A DNA stretch of 5,620 bases, from NCBI RefSeq assembly GCF_002505485.1, contig NZ_DAVG01000060.1, forward strand, positions 1-5,620, read 5' to 3'. Source of the stretch: Methanosarcina sp. UBA5. Its GTDB lineage: Archaea; Halobacteriota; Methanosarcinia; Methanosarcinales; Methanosarcinaceae. The translations under genes and the position numbers were made by a program. Under the pieces are notes generated by a model, which was given only the letters and a program-made list of their open reading frames with translations, had not been told where the DNA came from and did no database searches. This document shows positions 1-5,620 of the stretch, piece by piece. Each line of letters starts with the position of its first letter. Positions within the stretch are counted from its first letter, which is position 1.

Positions 1-2
1 TT

Positions 3-524
3 GCAGTCTTCATTGCAGGACTGATGATAGGAAGAACTCCTGAATACCTCGGAAAAAAGATCGAGATCTTAGAGATGAGAGCAGCTGTGATAACTGTCCT
101 GGTTCCTGGAGTCCTTGTTCTTCTGCTTTCGGGTATTGCACTGGTTCTTCCAAATGTTGCAGAATTAATGAAAAATTCTGGTCCTCATGGACTATCTGAA
201 CTGATATACGCCTTCGCATCAATGGCCCAAAATAATGGTAGTGCCTTTGCCGGGTTTGATGCATCAAAACCTTTCTACACACTCACAGGCAGCCTGGCAA
301 TGTTGATAGGCAGATTTGTGCCAGCAGTCTCTATGCTGGCCATGGCGGGATCTCTAGCACAAAAGAAAAAAGTTCCACCTAGCTCAGGAACTCTTCCCAC
401 AGACTCCATTACATTTTCTATCTGGACAATCTTGGTGATTCTTATCATCGGAGCTCTTACATTCTTCCCGCTCTTTGCAATGGGACCAATCGCTGAACAT
501 CTTTCTATGGTAGGAGGGATCTAA
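3..524 (+). CDS. kdpA: Potassium-transporting ATPase subunit KdpA, C-terminal part (5' end outside window)
   Basis: KdpA is the membrane subunit that binds and selects K+ in the KdpFABC pump; it resembles four fused K+-channel-like repeats. About 173 C-terminal codons are visible, out of the roughly 560-580 usual for the family. The reading frame is open from the window edge, so the ATG at 24 is internal: the codons before it read AVFIAGL and run into the conserved MIGRTPEYLGKKIE. The fourth selectivity-filter segment NNGSAFAG is at 231-254, preceded by GPHGLSE at about 180-200. The late membrane helices and the conserved SSGTLPT and GALTFFP stretches follow, and the protein ends in a hydrophobic tail at TAA 522-524. 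kdpB starts 2 nt after the stop, and its ribosome binding site lies inside this gene, so the two are probably translationally coupled. Identity is certain; the start and any kdpF lie upstream. Confidence 0.97.
   Translation, partial: AVFIAGLMIGRTPEYLGKKIEILEMRAAVITVLVPGVLVLLLSGIALVLPNVAELMKNSGPHGLSELIYAFASMAQNNGSAFAGFDASKPFYTLTGSLAMLIGRFVPAVSMLAMAGSLAQKKKVPPSSGTLPTDSITFSIWTILVILIIGALTFFPLFAMGPIAEHLSMVGGI
511..519 (+). promoter_or_regulatory. Shine-Dalgarno site for kdpB
   Basis: The sequence taggaggga carries GGAGG at 513-517, 9 nt before the ATG at 527. It lies within the last codons of kdpA, which supports this start and coupled translation. Confidence 0.85.
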
Positions 525-526
525 TA

Positions 527-2590
527 ATGTCACGAAAGAGATTCCCCCGTTTAGGTGCGTTTGAGCCCAAACTCATCCGCGAAGCACTCATTAGCTCAGT
601 GCTGAAACTTGACCTGCGCCAGCAGAAAGAAAACCCGGTTATGTTACTTGTGGAAATCGGAGGTATCCTGACCACAATTAGTTCTGTAATTGAAATTGCT
701 ACTCAAAAATCTCCCTTCTTTACAATCTTTGTATCCTTCTGGCTATGGCTAACAGTTTTATTTTCAAATTTTGCTGAATCTCTATCCGAAGGTCGTGGAA
801 AAGCAAGAGCAGCATCCCTCAGGCAGTCGAGAACAAGCGTTCCAGCTAGAAAGCTCACAACAAACTCTTTTGATGCTACTTTTACCGAAATTTCTTCTTC
901 CGATCTTCGAAAAAATGACCTTGTCCTTGTAAAGGCAAATGAAATAATTCCTGGAGATGGGGAAGTCGTAAAGGGAGCTGCACTGGTTAACGAAGCCGCA
1001 ATTACGGGAGAATCAGCCCCGGTTGTGCGCGAGTCTGGTGGTGACCGGAGTGCTGTGACCGGAGGAACAACCGTTATTGCCAATGAAATTATTATCAAAA
1101 TCACTACTGATCCAGGGCAAACCTTCCTTGACCGCATGATCTCGATGGTAGAAGGTGCCGAACGGCGGAAGACTCCTAACGAAATAGCTCTCGAAATACT
1201 ACTCATTGCACTTACCGGCGTATTTTTAGCAGTTGTAGCCAGTACCTACTCAGTTTCTGCATATAGCGCTGCTTCAAGTGGAAGAGGCTCACCAGCAAGT
1301 CTTACAGTACTGGTCGCGCTTTTTGTTTGTTTAGCTCCCACCACTATTGCAGCTCTGCTTCCAGCAATAGGGATAGCTGGAATGGATCGTTTATTCCAGT
1401 TAAACGTCATAGCTCTCTCAGGAAGGGCAATTGAGGCTGCAGGAGATGTAAATGTCCTGCTTCTGGATAAAACAGGTACAATTACCTTAGGCAACCGGCA
1501 AGCAGCTGATTTTTTGACAGTAAATGGCAGATCAAACGAAGAATTGATGGAAGCTGCCCTTCTCTCTTCATTTGCAGATGATACTCCTGAAGGCAAAAGC
1601 ATAATTTCTTTAATTCAGGAAAAAACAGGAAAGACTCCGGTTTCTCCCGAAAATGTCACATTCATACCATTTTCAGCCGCAACAAGAGTTAGTGGAGCAC
1701 ATTGCGGCGAAATAACTTATCTGAAGGGTGCTTACGATGCAATAACAAAAGCAGTTCTCGAACGTGGAGGAACCATCCCTTCGGATCTTAAGGGGAAAGT
1801 AGACGGAATTGCGTCTGCAGGCGGTACACCACTTGTAGTTGCTCGCAATGAAGTCATTCTAGGTGTGATATTCCTCAAAGATATTCTGAAAACGGGAATT
1901 AAGGAAAGGTTTTCAGACCTGCGCCAGATAGGAATTCGTACAGTTATGATAACGGGAGACAATCATCTTACTGCTGCCACTATTGCAGCAGAAGCAGGGG
2001 TAGACGATTATCTAGCAGAAGCTAAGCCTGATGATAAACTTAGAATGATTAAGGAATACCAGGATGAAGGGTACATGGTTGCCATGACAGGGGATGGAAC
2101 AAATGATGCTCCTGCTCTTGCTCAAGCTGATGTTGCCGTAGCAATGAACAATGGAACACAGCCTGCAAGAGAAGCTGCAAATATAATTGACCTTGACAGC
2201 GACCCTACGAAACTTCTGGATATTGTTGAGATTGGAAAACAAATTCTGATGACAAGAGGAGCTTTGACAACTTTCTCCATTTCAAATGATATAGCCAAAT
2301 ATTTTGCAATTATCCCTGCTGCTCTTATAGGAATTTATCCGCAGCTTAAAATCCTGAATATCATGGGTCTTGCAACTCCTGAATCGGCCATTCTTTCGGC
2401 AGTCATATTCAATGCTCTGGTAATTCCAATGTTGATTCCCCTTGCTCTTGCCGGAGTTAAGTTCAAGAGTATGCCGGCATCGAAACTTTTTGCCTACAAC
2501 CTGACAATTTTTGGCCTTGGAGGAGTAATCGCTCCGTTTATTGGAATCAAAATCATTGATCTGGTATTGGCCGGATTAATGCATATCTGA
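527..2590 (+). CDS. kdpB: Potassium-transporting P-type ATPase subunit KdpB
   Basis: KdpB hydrolyses ATP to drive K+ uptake by the KdpFABC membrane complex. The 687 residues are close to E. coli KdpB (682). Membrane helices lie near residues 39-58, 63-82, 219-242 and 257-282, with more after about 580. The actuator domain has the TGES loop at 160-163; S163 matches E. coli Ser162, whose phosphorylation shuts the pump off. The helix-4 motif is PTT (271-273). The phosphorylated aspartate is D314 in DKTGT. The nucleotide-binding domain has F382 and the KGA motif (K400). The hinge is TGDGTNDAPAL (D523, D527). Helix 5 has D588 and K591, matching E. coli D583 and K586. Near the C-terminus ESAILSAVIFNAL is well conserved. 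All key residues are present, so the pump should be active. The stretch after the helix-4 motif, APTTIAALLP, differs from the common IPTTIGGLLS. The stop TGA is followed directly by the kdpC ribosome binding site. Confidence 0.98.
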   Translation: MSRKRFPRLGAFEPKLIREALISSVLKLDLRQQKENPVMLLVEIGGILTTISSVIEIATQKSPFFTIFVSFWLWLTVLFSNFAESLSEGRGKARAASLRQSRTSVPARKLTTNSFDATFTEISSSDLRKNDLVLVKANEIIPGDGEVVKGAALVNEAAITGESAPVVRESGGDRSAVTGGTTVIANEIIIKITTDPGQTFLDRMISMVEGAERRKTPNEIALEILLIALTGVFLAVVASTYSVSAYSAASSGRGSPASLTVLVALFVCLAPTTIAALLPAIGIAGMDRLFQLNVIALSGRAIEAAGDVNVLLLDKTGTITLGNRQAADFLTVNGRSNEELMEAALLSSFADDTPEGKSIISLIQEKTGKTPVSPENVTFIPFSAATRVSGAHCGEITYLKGAYDAITKAVLERGGTIPSDLKGKVDGIASAGGTPLVVARNEVILGVIFLKDILKTGIKERFSDLRQIGIRTVMITGDNHLTAATIAAEAGVDDYLAEAKPDDKLRMIKEYQDEGYMVAMTGDGTNDAPALAQADVAVAMNNGTQPAREAANIIDLDSDPTKLLDIVEIGKQILMTRGALTTFSISNDIAKYFAIIPAALIGIYPQLKILNIMGLATPESAILSAVIFNALVIPMLIPLALAGVKFKSMPASKLFAYNLTIFGLGGVIAPFIGIKIIDLVLAGLMHI

Positions 2591-2595
2591 GGAGG
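2591..2595 (+). promoter_or_regulatory. Shine-Dalgarno site for kdpC
   Basis: GGAGG directly follows the kdpB stop codon and lies 7 nt before the GTG at 2603. It decides the GTG start of kdpC: the other GTG, at 2601, is followed at once by an in-frame TGA. Confidence 0.85.
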
Positions 2596-2602
2596 TATTG
2601 GT

Positions 2603-3181
2603 GTGACATCGATCAAAAAAGCCACATTACTATTTGCGGTGTTGTTTATCGTTACAGGCTTAGTCTATCCCATGGCAGTGACGCTTGTTTCGGGTTTACT
2701 TTTTTCAGATCAATCTCATGGAAGCCTGATTGTTGAAAATAACAATCGAGTTATTGGATCAAGTCTCATTGGTCAGAATTTCACAGAACCTCAATACTTC
2801 CAGAGTAGGCCTTCAGCAAGCAGATACGATGCGACTTCTTCTGGAGGGTCAAACTTTGGACCTACAAATTCCATTTTTCTTAAATTGATCAGCAACCGAA
2901 CTGATGCTCTCAGGAAGGACGGAATTACCGGTCCGATCCCTTCTGATCTGGTTACGGATTCAGGTAGTGGACTTGATCCACATATCAGCCTGGAATCAGC
3001 ACTGATACAGGTGCCTGTTGTAGCAAAGGCACGAAACCTTCCGGAAGAAAAGATTAAAGCTCTCGTACTTGCAGAATCTGTTGATTCTCCATTCACAGGA
3101 GTTTATGTAAATGTGCTGTCGCTCAATAGGGCACTTGATCAAGTAAGTCAAAATCCAACTGAAGTGAGTCAATCCAACTGA
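2603..3181 (+). CDS. kdpC: Potassium-transporting ATPase subunit KdpC
   Basis: KdpC is the single-span accessory subunit of the KdpFABC pump, needed for assembly and thought to raise ATP affinity or help at the extracytoplasmic K+ entry. The 192 residues match the family length (E. coli 190). One N-terminal membrane helix spans about residues 7-33 and is followed by a soluble domain. Family signatures are GSSLIGQNF (52-60), the YFQSRPSA stretch (65-72), SGGSNFGPTN (80-89) and SGSGLDPHIS (120-129). The start is GTG, chosen from the SD site 7 nt upstream and because the membrane helix then begins at the usual place. The last nine or so codons lie in a 19-bp tandem repeat that also supplies the stop codon, so the C-terminal tail (ending EVSQSN) looks recently acquired and is probably not functional. 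It sits between kdpB and kdpD in the operon. Confidence 0.97.
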   Translation: MTSIKKATLLFAVLFIVTGLVYPMAVTLVSGLLFSDQSHGSLIVENNNRVIGSSLIGQNFTEPQYFQSRPSASRYDATSSGGSNFGPTNSIFLKLISNRTDALRKDGITGPIPSDLVTDSGSGLDPHISLESALIQVPVVAKARNLPEEKIKALVLAESVDSPFTGVYVNVLSLNRALDQVSQNPTEVSQSN

Positions 3182-3202
3182 AGTGAGTCAATCCAACTGA
3201 AG
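3154..3202 (+). repeat. 19-bp tandem repeat, about 2.6 copies, across the kdpC stop codon
   Basis: The unit tccaactgaagtgagtcaa occurs perfectly at 3154-3172 and 3173-3191. A third partial copy (tccaactgaag, 3192-3202) merges into the kdpD ribosome binding site AAGGAGG. A degenerate trace (aagtaagtcaa) lies just upstream at 3141-3151. Because 19 is not a multiple of 3, kdpC reads PTEVSQ in the first copy and SN-stop in the second. Slipped-strand duplication is the likely origin. Confidence 0.95.
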
Positions 3203-3206
3203 GAGG
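3200..3206 (+). promoter_or_regulatory. Shine-Dalgarno site for kdpD
   Basis: AAGGAGG lies 5 nt before the GTG at 3212 and fixes that start; no upstream in-frame start has a comparable site. It is fused to the last partial copy of the 19-bp repeat, and each full copy carries a near-match, GAAGTGAG, at the same place. Confidence 0.85.
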
Positions 3207-3211
3207 AAATT

Positions 3212-5149
3212 GTGGCATCTAACCGTTTTGATGACGAAGGAAGACCTCAGGCCGAAGACCTGCTTCTCATTGCTCGTAGTGATGAAAAAAAGGCTAATGA
3301 AGGGCGGCTAACAGTTTACCTTGGTTATGCAGCCGGTGTTGGAAAAACTTATTCAATGCTTCAAGATGCAATTCAAAGGAAACAAGAAGGAAAAGATGTC
3401 GTAATCGGCTATATTGAAACCCATGATAGACCTGAGACCAATGCTCTGGTTGAGAACTTTGAAGTCATTTCAACACTTTTTATCGGACATCAGAACCTTT
3501 CTCTCAGGGAAATAGATCTTGACGCAGTCATCCGACGCCATCCGCAAATCGTTCTTGTAGACGAGTTAGCCCACACAAACGCTCCAGGCAGCAGGCATTT
3601 GAAAAGGTACCAGGATGTAGAAGAACTTCTGCAAGCAGGAATCTCGGTTTATACAACTGTCAATATTCAGCATATTGAGAGCCAGAATGATGCCGTTGCT
3701 CAGATAATTGGCATCAGAGTTTCTGAGATTGTGCCGGATGCTTTCCTTTCTAACGCAGATGAGATTCGATTAATTGACATTACTCCAGAAGAGCTAAATC
3801 TTCGTCTCAAAGCCGGAAAAGTCTATGTAAAAGATATGGCTGAGACAGCTGTCCAAAGTTTTTTTAGAATAGGAAATCTTCTTGCACTCAGGCAGCTTGC
3901 TCTACGATACATGGCTGAATCCACAGACAAGAGAATGATAGGCTATATGAGGACCCGGGCTATTCCGGGCCCCTGGCCTGCAGCAGAAAGGCTTCTTGTC
4001 TGTATCCGCCCAGGTCCGACAGCTGAACATATGGTCAGGGCAGCATACAGGCTTGCAACCAGATTCGATGCTGATTTGATTGTGTTTTCGGTAGATGTCA
4101 ATGATGAAAGAGCGTTGTCTCCTCAGGAGCGTCTCTGGATAAATCAAGCTCTGGAAACAGGAAGACGGCTAGGTGGGCGGATAGTGCGTTACCGTGGAAA
4201 TGACGTCGCTGATGAGATTATACGCTATGCCCGAAGGAGCAATGTCAGTATGATCATGTTAGGAAAACCCCATGGGCTGGATATATTTTCCTCTCCGGTA
4301 TATAGGGTCATAAGGCATTCACATGGCATTGATATTCATCTGTATGAACCAAAGGGAAAAAGCGTATACATACCTCTCAAAAAGCAAATCCCACTTTTCT
4401 TTACAGTAGAATATGTGCTCAGTCTTATCCTGATTACAGCCGTTGTAAGCATAAATTATTTTCTTAAAGAGTATATTAGTTCTTCAAACTTGCTGATAAT
4501 TCAACTCATTCCAGTTCTGGTATCTGCATTCTTTTTCAGGCGCAGAGTAGCTCTGTTTACGGCCGTTTTGAGCATCCTGGTTTTTGATTTTCTTTTTATC
4601 GAACCTTACTATTCATTTACTGTTAATGATTTGCAGTATTTCATTGCTTTTATTGGGTACGTTACTATTGCTCTCATAATTAGCAGCCTTGCCACACGAC
4701 TGCGTCACCTTCTGCCTCAGATCTGGCAGAGCGAAGCTGAAGTAGAAGCGACATCAGGCCTTTCTCGTGGACTTGTAGAGGCAAAAACACGGCAAGAAGT
4801 CTTTGAAACTCTCGCAGATCAAATGCACAATTTTGCACCAGGTGTCTTTGCGGTACTTATACCCAGCCCGCCTGGGCTTCAGATAGGAGCAGGTGACACT
4901 TTGTATCCCTTAGACGACAAAGAAAAAGCCATTGCCCTGTGGGCTTACAAAAATGGTCAGCCATCTGGCCACGGAACAGATAATCTTCCTGCAGGAAAGG
5001 GGTATTATATACCTCTTAAAACTCAGAGAACGGTTTTCGGGATTATGGCTTTCATCTTTGACAAACCTGATGAGGGTTTAATTCCGGAAAATAAAGAGAT
5101 ATTTGAAACAATGGCGTTCCTTGGGGCTCTTGCACTCGAACGCTTATAA
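3212..5149 (+). CDS. kdpD: KdpD-type sensor protein lacking the histidine-kinase module
   Basis: In bacteria KdpD is a roughly 900-residue membrane sensor kinase that senses K+ limitation and phosphorylates KdpE. This protein has 645 residues. The N-terminal KdpD domain (about 1-230) is intact: Walker A GYAAGVGKT (38-46, K45), GYIETHDRPET (from 66), Walker B-like IVLVDELAHTNAPGSRH (from 113; D117, E118), then YTTVNIQHIES and the FFRIGNLLALRQLALR stretch. A USP-like domain follows (about 260-375; LLVCIRPGP, then MLGKPHG around 351). Four DUF4118 membrane helices lie near 402-418, 427-442, 446-462 and 476-495, with FDFLFIEPYYSFTVNDLQY after helix 3. A GAF-like domain (about 515-640) carries GQPSGHGTDNLP (S585-P593). 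The protein ends at LALERL, where the DHp/HATPase region would start; no phosphoacceptor histidine box is present. Start is GTG with a strong SD. The cut falls at a domain border and nothing downstream encodes a kinase, so this is likely a real short form, not a frameshift. By analogy with E. coli it may act on KdpB directly. Confidence 0.95.
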   Translation: MASNRFDDEGRPQAEDLLLIARSDEKKANEGRLTVYLGYAAGVGKTYSMLQDAIQRKQEGKDVVIGYIETHDRPETNALVENFEVISTLFIGHQNLSLREIDLDAVIRRHPQIVLVDELAHTNAPGSRHLKRYQDVEELLQAGISVYTTVNIQHIESQNDAVAQIIGIRVSEIVPDAFLSNADEIRLIDITPEELNLRLKAGKVYVKDMAETAVQSFFRIGNLLALRQLALRYMAESTDKRMIGYMRTRAIPGPWPAAERLLVCIRPGPTAEHMVRAAYRLATRFDADLIVFSVDVNDERALSPQERLWINQALETGRRLGGRIVRYRGNDVADEIIRYARRSNVSMIMLGKPHGLDIFSSPVYRVIRHSHGIDIHLYEPKGKSVYIPLKKQIPLFFTVEYVLSLILITAVVSINYFLKEYISSSNLLIIQLIPVLVSAFFFRRRVALFTAVLSILVFDFLFIEPYYSFTVNDLQYFIAFIGYVTIALIISSLATRLRHLLPQIWQSEAEVEATSGLSRGLVEAKTRQEVFETLADQMHNFAPGVFAVLIPSPPGLQIGAGDTLYPLDDKEKAIALWAYKNGQPSGHGTDNLPAGKGYYIPLKTQRTVFGIMAFIFDKPDEGLIPENKEIFETMAFLGALALERL

Positions 5150-5276
5150 TGAAGCTGATCCCGAAACTCAAAATTGCTCATCTGAATCCCATATTCCGAA
5201 CAGTCAATCGAGTTTCTGGTAATGGAATATAGTTCTGAAACTTCATGGATTTGGGAATAAAATTGGTTTGGACGAG

Positions 5277-5286
5277 CCCCTTTTTT
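5277..5286 (+). terminator. Candidate oligo-T terminator of the kdp operon
   Basis: A CCCC-TTTTTT tract at 5277-5286 lies about 130 nt after the kdpD stop and is the first T-run in the spacer. Archaeal RNA polymerase terminates at oligo-T tracts without needing a strong hairpin, and I see no clear stem just before it. The later T-rich stretches, including the one in the palindrome at 5340-5379, are alternatives. Confidence 0.4.
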
Positions 5287-5339
5287 AAATATGCGGTTTT
5301 AAAAGAGTAATATCGGAATTTAATACTTTATTTATGGGC

Positions 5340-5379
5340 ATAAATTAAATAAAAGTTTCAAAACTTTTGTTTTATTTAT
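5340..5379. repeat. Near-perfect 19-bp inverted repeat (AT-rich palindrome)
   Basis: Arms at 5340-5358 and 5361-5379 are separated by 2 nt (CA). Comparing the reverse complement of the left arm with the right arm gives 17 of 19 matches; one of the two differences is a G-T wobble if the region is transcribed. The core aaaagttt-ca-aaactttt is perfect. As RNA it would form a long AT-rich hairpin with a 4-nt loop. It could be a terminator for kdp or for convergent transcripts, or a dimeric operator. Confidence 0.75.
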
Positions 5380-5383
5380 TAAC

Positions 5384-5460
5384 TATTTTCACTTCTTATT
5401 TTCTTAATTGAATCTTTTATAACTCTTATTATTACAAATAAACCTTTTAAAACTCTTATT
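5384..5460 (+). repeat. T-rich direct repeats with 30-bp phasing
   Basis: The 17-mers cttttataactcttatt (5414-5430) and cttttaaaactcttatt (5444-5460) differ at one base and start exactly 30 bp apart. The 7-mer tcttatt also occurs at 5394-5400, one further 30-bp step upstream, in a more diverged copy. Low sequence complexity lowers the significance, but the exact phasing is seen directly. Confidence 0.6.
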
Positions 5461-5468
5461 TTTATAAT

Positions 5469-5485
5469 AAAATGATTTTTATATA
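5469..5485 (+). promoter_or_regulatory. Candidate archaeal promoter (BRE-like flank plus TATA box)
   Basis: TTTATATA at 5478-5485 is preceded by the purine-rich aaaatga (5469-5475), the arrangement of an archaeal BRE/TATA pair. Initiation would fall near 5505-5512 and leave a leader of about 105 nt before the ATG at 5615. A second TATA-like element, TTTATAAG, lies at 5492-5499. Assignment is by pattern only, in an AT-rich region where chance matches are common. Confidence 0.4.
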
Positions 5486-5614
5486 TGTTTATTTATAAGT
5501 ATGCTCATATTTTAGCCGGCTTATGTTATGATTGTCAAGCTGCGAATGGTCAGTGAGATAATTCCGAAAATAAAGTAAGGCTATAATAACAGCAAATATT
5601 TTGGGGTAAATAAA

Positions 5615-5620
5615 ATGCTG
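5615..5620 (+). CDS. Possible start of a downstream gene (two codons visible)
   Basis: An ATG at 5615 followed by CTG reaches the window edge. The candidate promoters upstream point toward it and a GGGGT at 5603-5607 could serve as a weak ribosome binding site. Nothing can be said about the product; it may not be a gene. Confidence 0.25.

Larger units (their letters stand above)
5150..5614. other. AT-rich intergenic spacer without a convincing gene
   Basis: About 465 nt lie between kdpD and the possible next start codon. I find no open frame of plausible length on either strand. The first 130 nt have near-coding base composition but are broken by stops and encode no kinase motifs. From about 5281 the sequence becomes strongly AT-rich and holds an oligo-T tract, a near-palindrome, 30-bp-phased T-rich repeats and candidate archaeal promoter elements. 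Confidence 0.8.

Noticed and set aside
24..524. Complete 166-residue ORF starting at ATG 24
   Set aside because: The frame is open upstream to the window edge and the codons before the ATG encode conserved KdpA sequence, so the ATG is internal.
703..1206. Minus-strand 167-residue ORF inside kdpB
   Set aside because: It lies antisense to strongly conserved kdpB coding sequence, is rich in Ser/Arg/Thr as expected for a shadow frame, and matches no family I recognise. The other antisense frames in kdpB, kdpC and kdpD were dropped for the same reason.
3952..3974. GC-rich patch with cccggg and gggccc palindromes in kdpD
   Set aside because: It lies within conserved in-frame coding sequence linking the KdpD and USP domains and is explained by its codons (TRAIPGPWP).
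5191..5230. Hairpin atattcc/ggaatat just after kdpD
   Set aside because: Only 7 bp with a 26-nt loop and no T-run directly after it; too weak to call a terminator.
5150..5280. Frameshifted remnant of the missing KdpD kinase domain
   Set aside because: I read the frames after the stop and found no SHDLRTPL-like H-box or N/G-box motifs, and the spacer quickly becomes AT-rich non-coding sequence.
5245..5310. 21-codon ORF (MDLGIKLVWTSPFFKYAVLKE)
   Set aside because: It is very short, has no Shine-Dalgarno site, and runs through the candidate oligo-T terminator; no recognised peptide family.
5384..5460. Degenerate CRISPR array suggested by 30-bp periodic repeats
   Set aside because: The repeats are low-complexity T-rich boxes, with only 13 nt between the 17-mers, and no spacers or cas genes are seen.

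Overview
The window holds the downstream part of a kdp (high-affinity K+-uptake P-type ATPase) operon, all on the + strand: the 3' end of kdpA, complete kdpB and kdpC, and a shortened kdpD. The genes are tightly packed, with gaps of 2, 12 and 30 nt, and each start is preceded by a strong GGAGG-type Shine-Dalgarno sequence. After kdpD come 471 nt of AT-rich spacer without a convincing gene. A possible start codon of an unseen gene lies at the very edge (5615).

The organism is most likely a mesophilic methanogenic archaeon of the Methanosarcina type. This is inferred from archaeal-looking TATA elements with a purine-rich BRE-like flank in the spacer, a long AT-rich intergenic region with oligo-T tracts beside moderate-GC genes, strong SD sites, and a kdp operon without an adjacent kdpE. 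The assignment is moderate; nothing in the window proves it.

KdpA (K+ channel-like subunit), KdpB (P-type ATPase subunit) and KdpC (accessory subunit) would form the membrane pump. KdpB has every catalytic motif, including the regulatory serine of TGES (S163). The unusual gene is kdpD. It keeps the N-terminal nucleotide-binding domain (Walker A and B), the USP-like domain, the four-helix DUF4118 membrane segment and a GAF-like domain. It then stops exactly where the histidine-kinase (HisKA/HATPase) module normally begins. No kinase remnant and no kdpE follow. With the reported serine-kinase activity of the N-terminal part of E. coli KdpD on KdpB Ser162, this suggests a KdpD that acts only on the pump protein and not on transcription.

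Other features are a 19-bp tandem repeat that spans the kdpC stop codon and runs into the kdpD ribosome binding site, a 40-nt near-palindrome in the spacer, and T-rich direct repeats with exact 30-bp phasing just upstream of candidate promoters.
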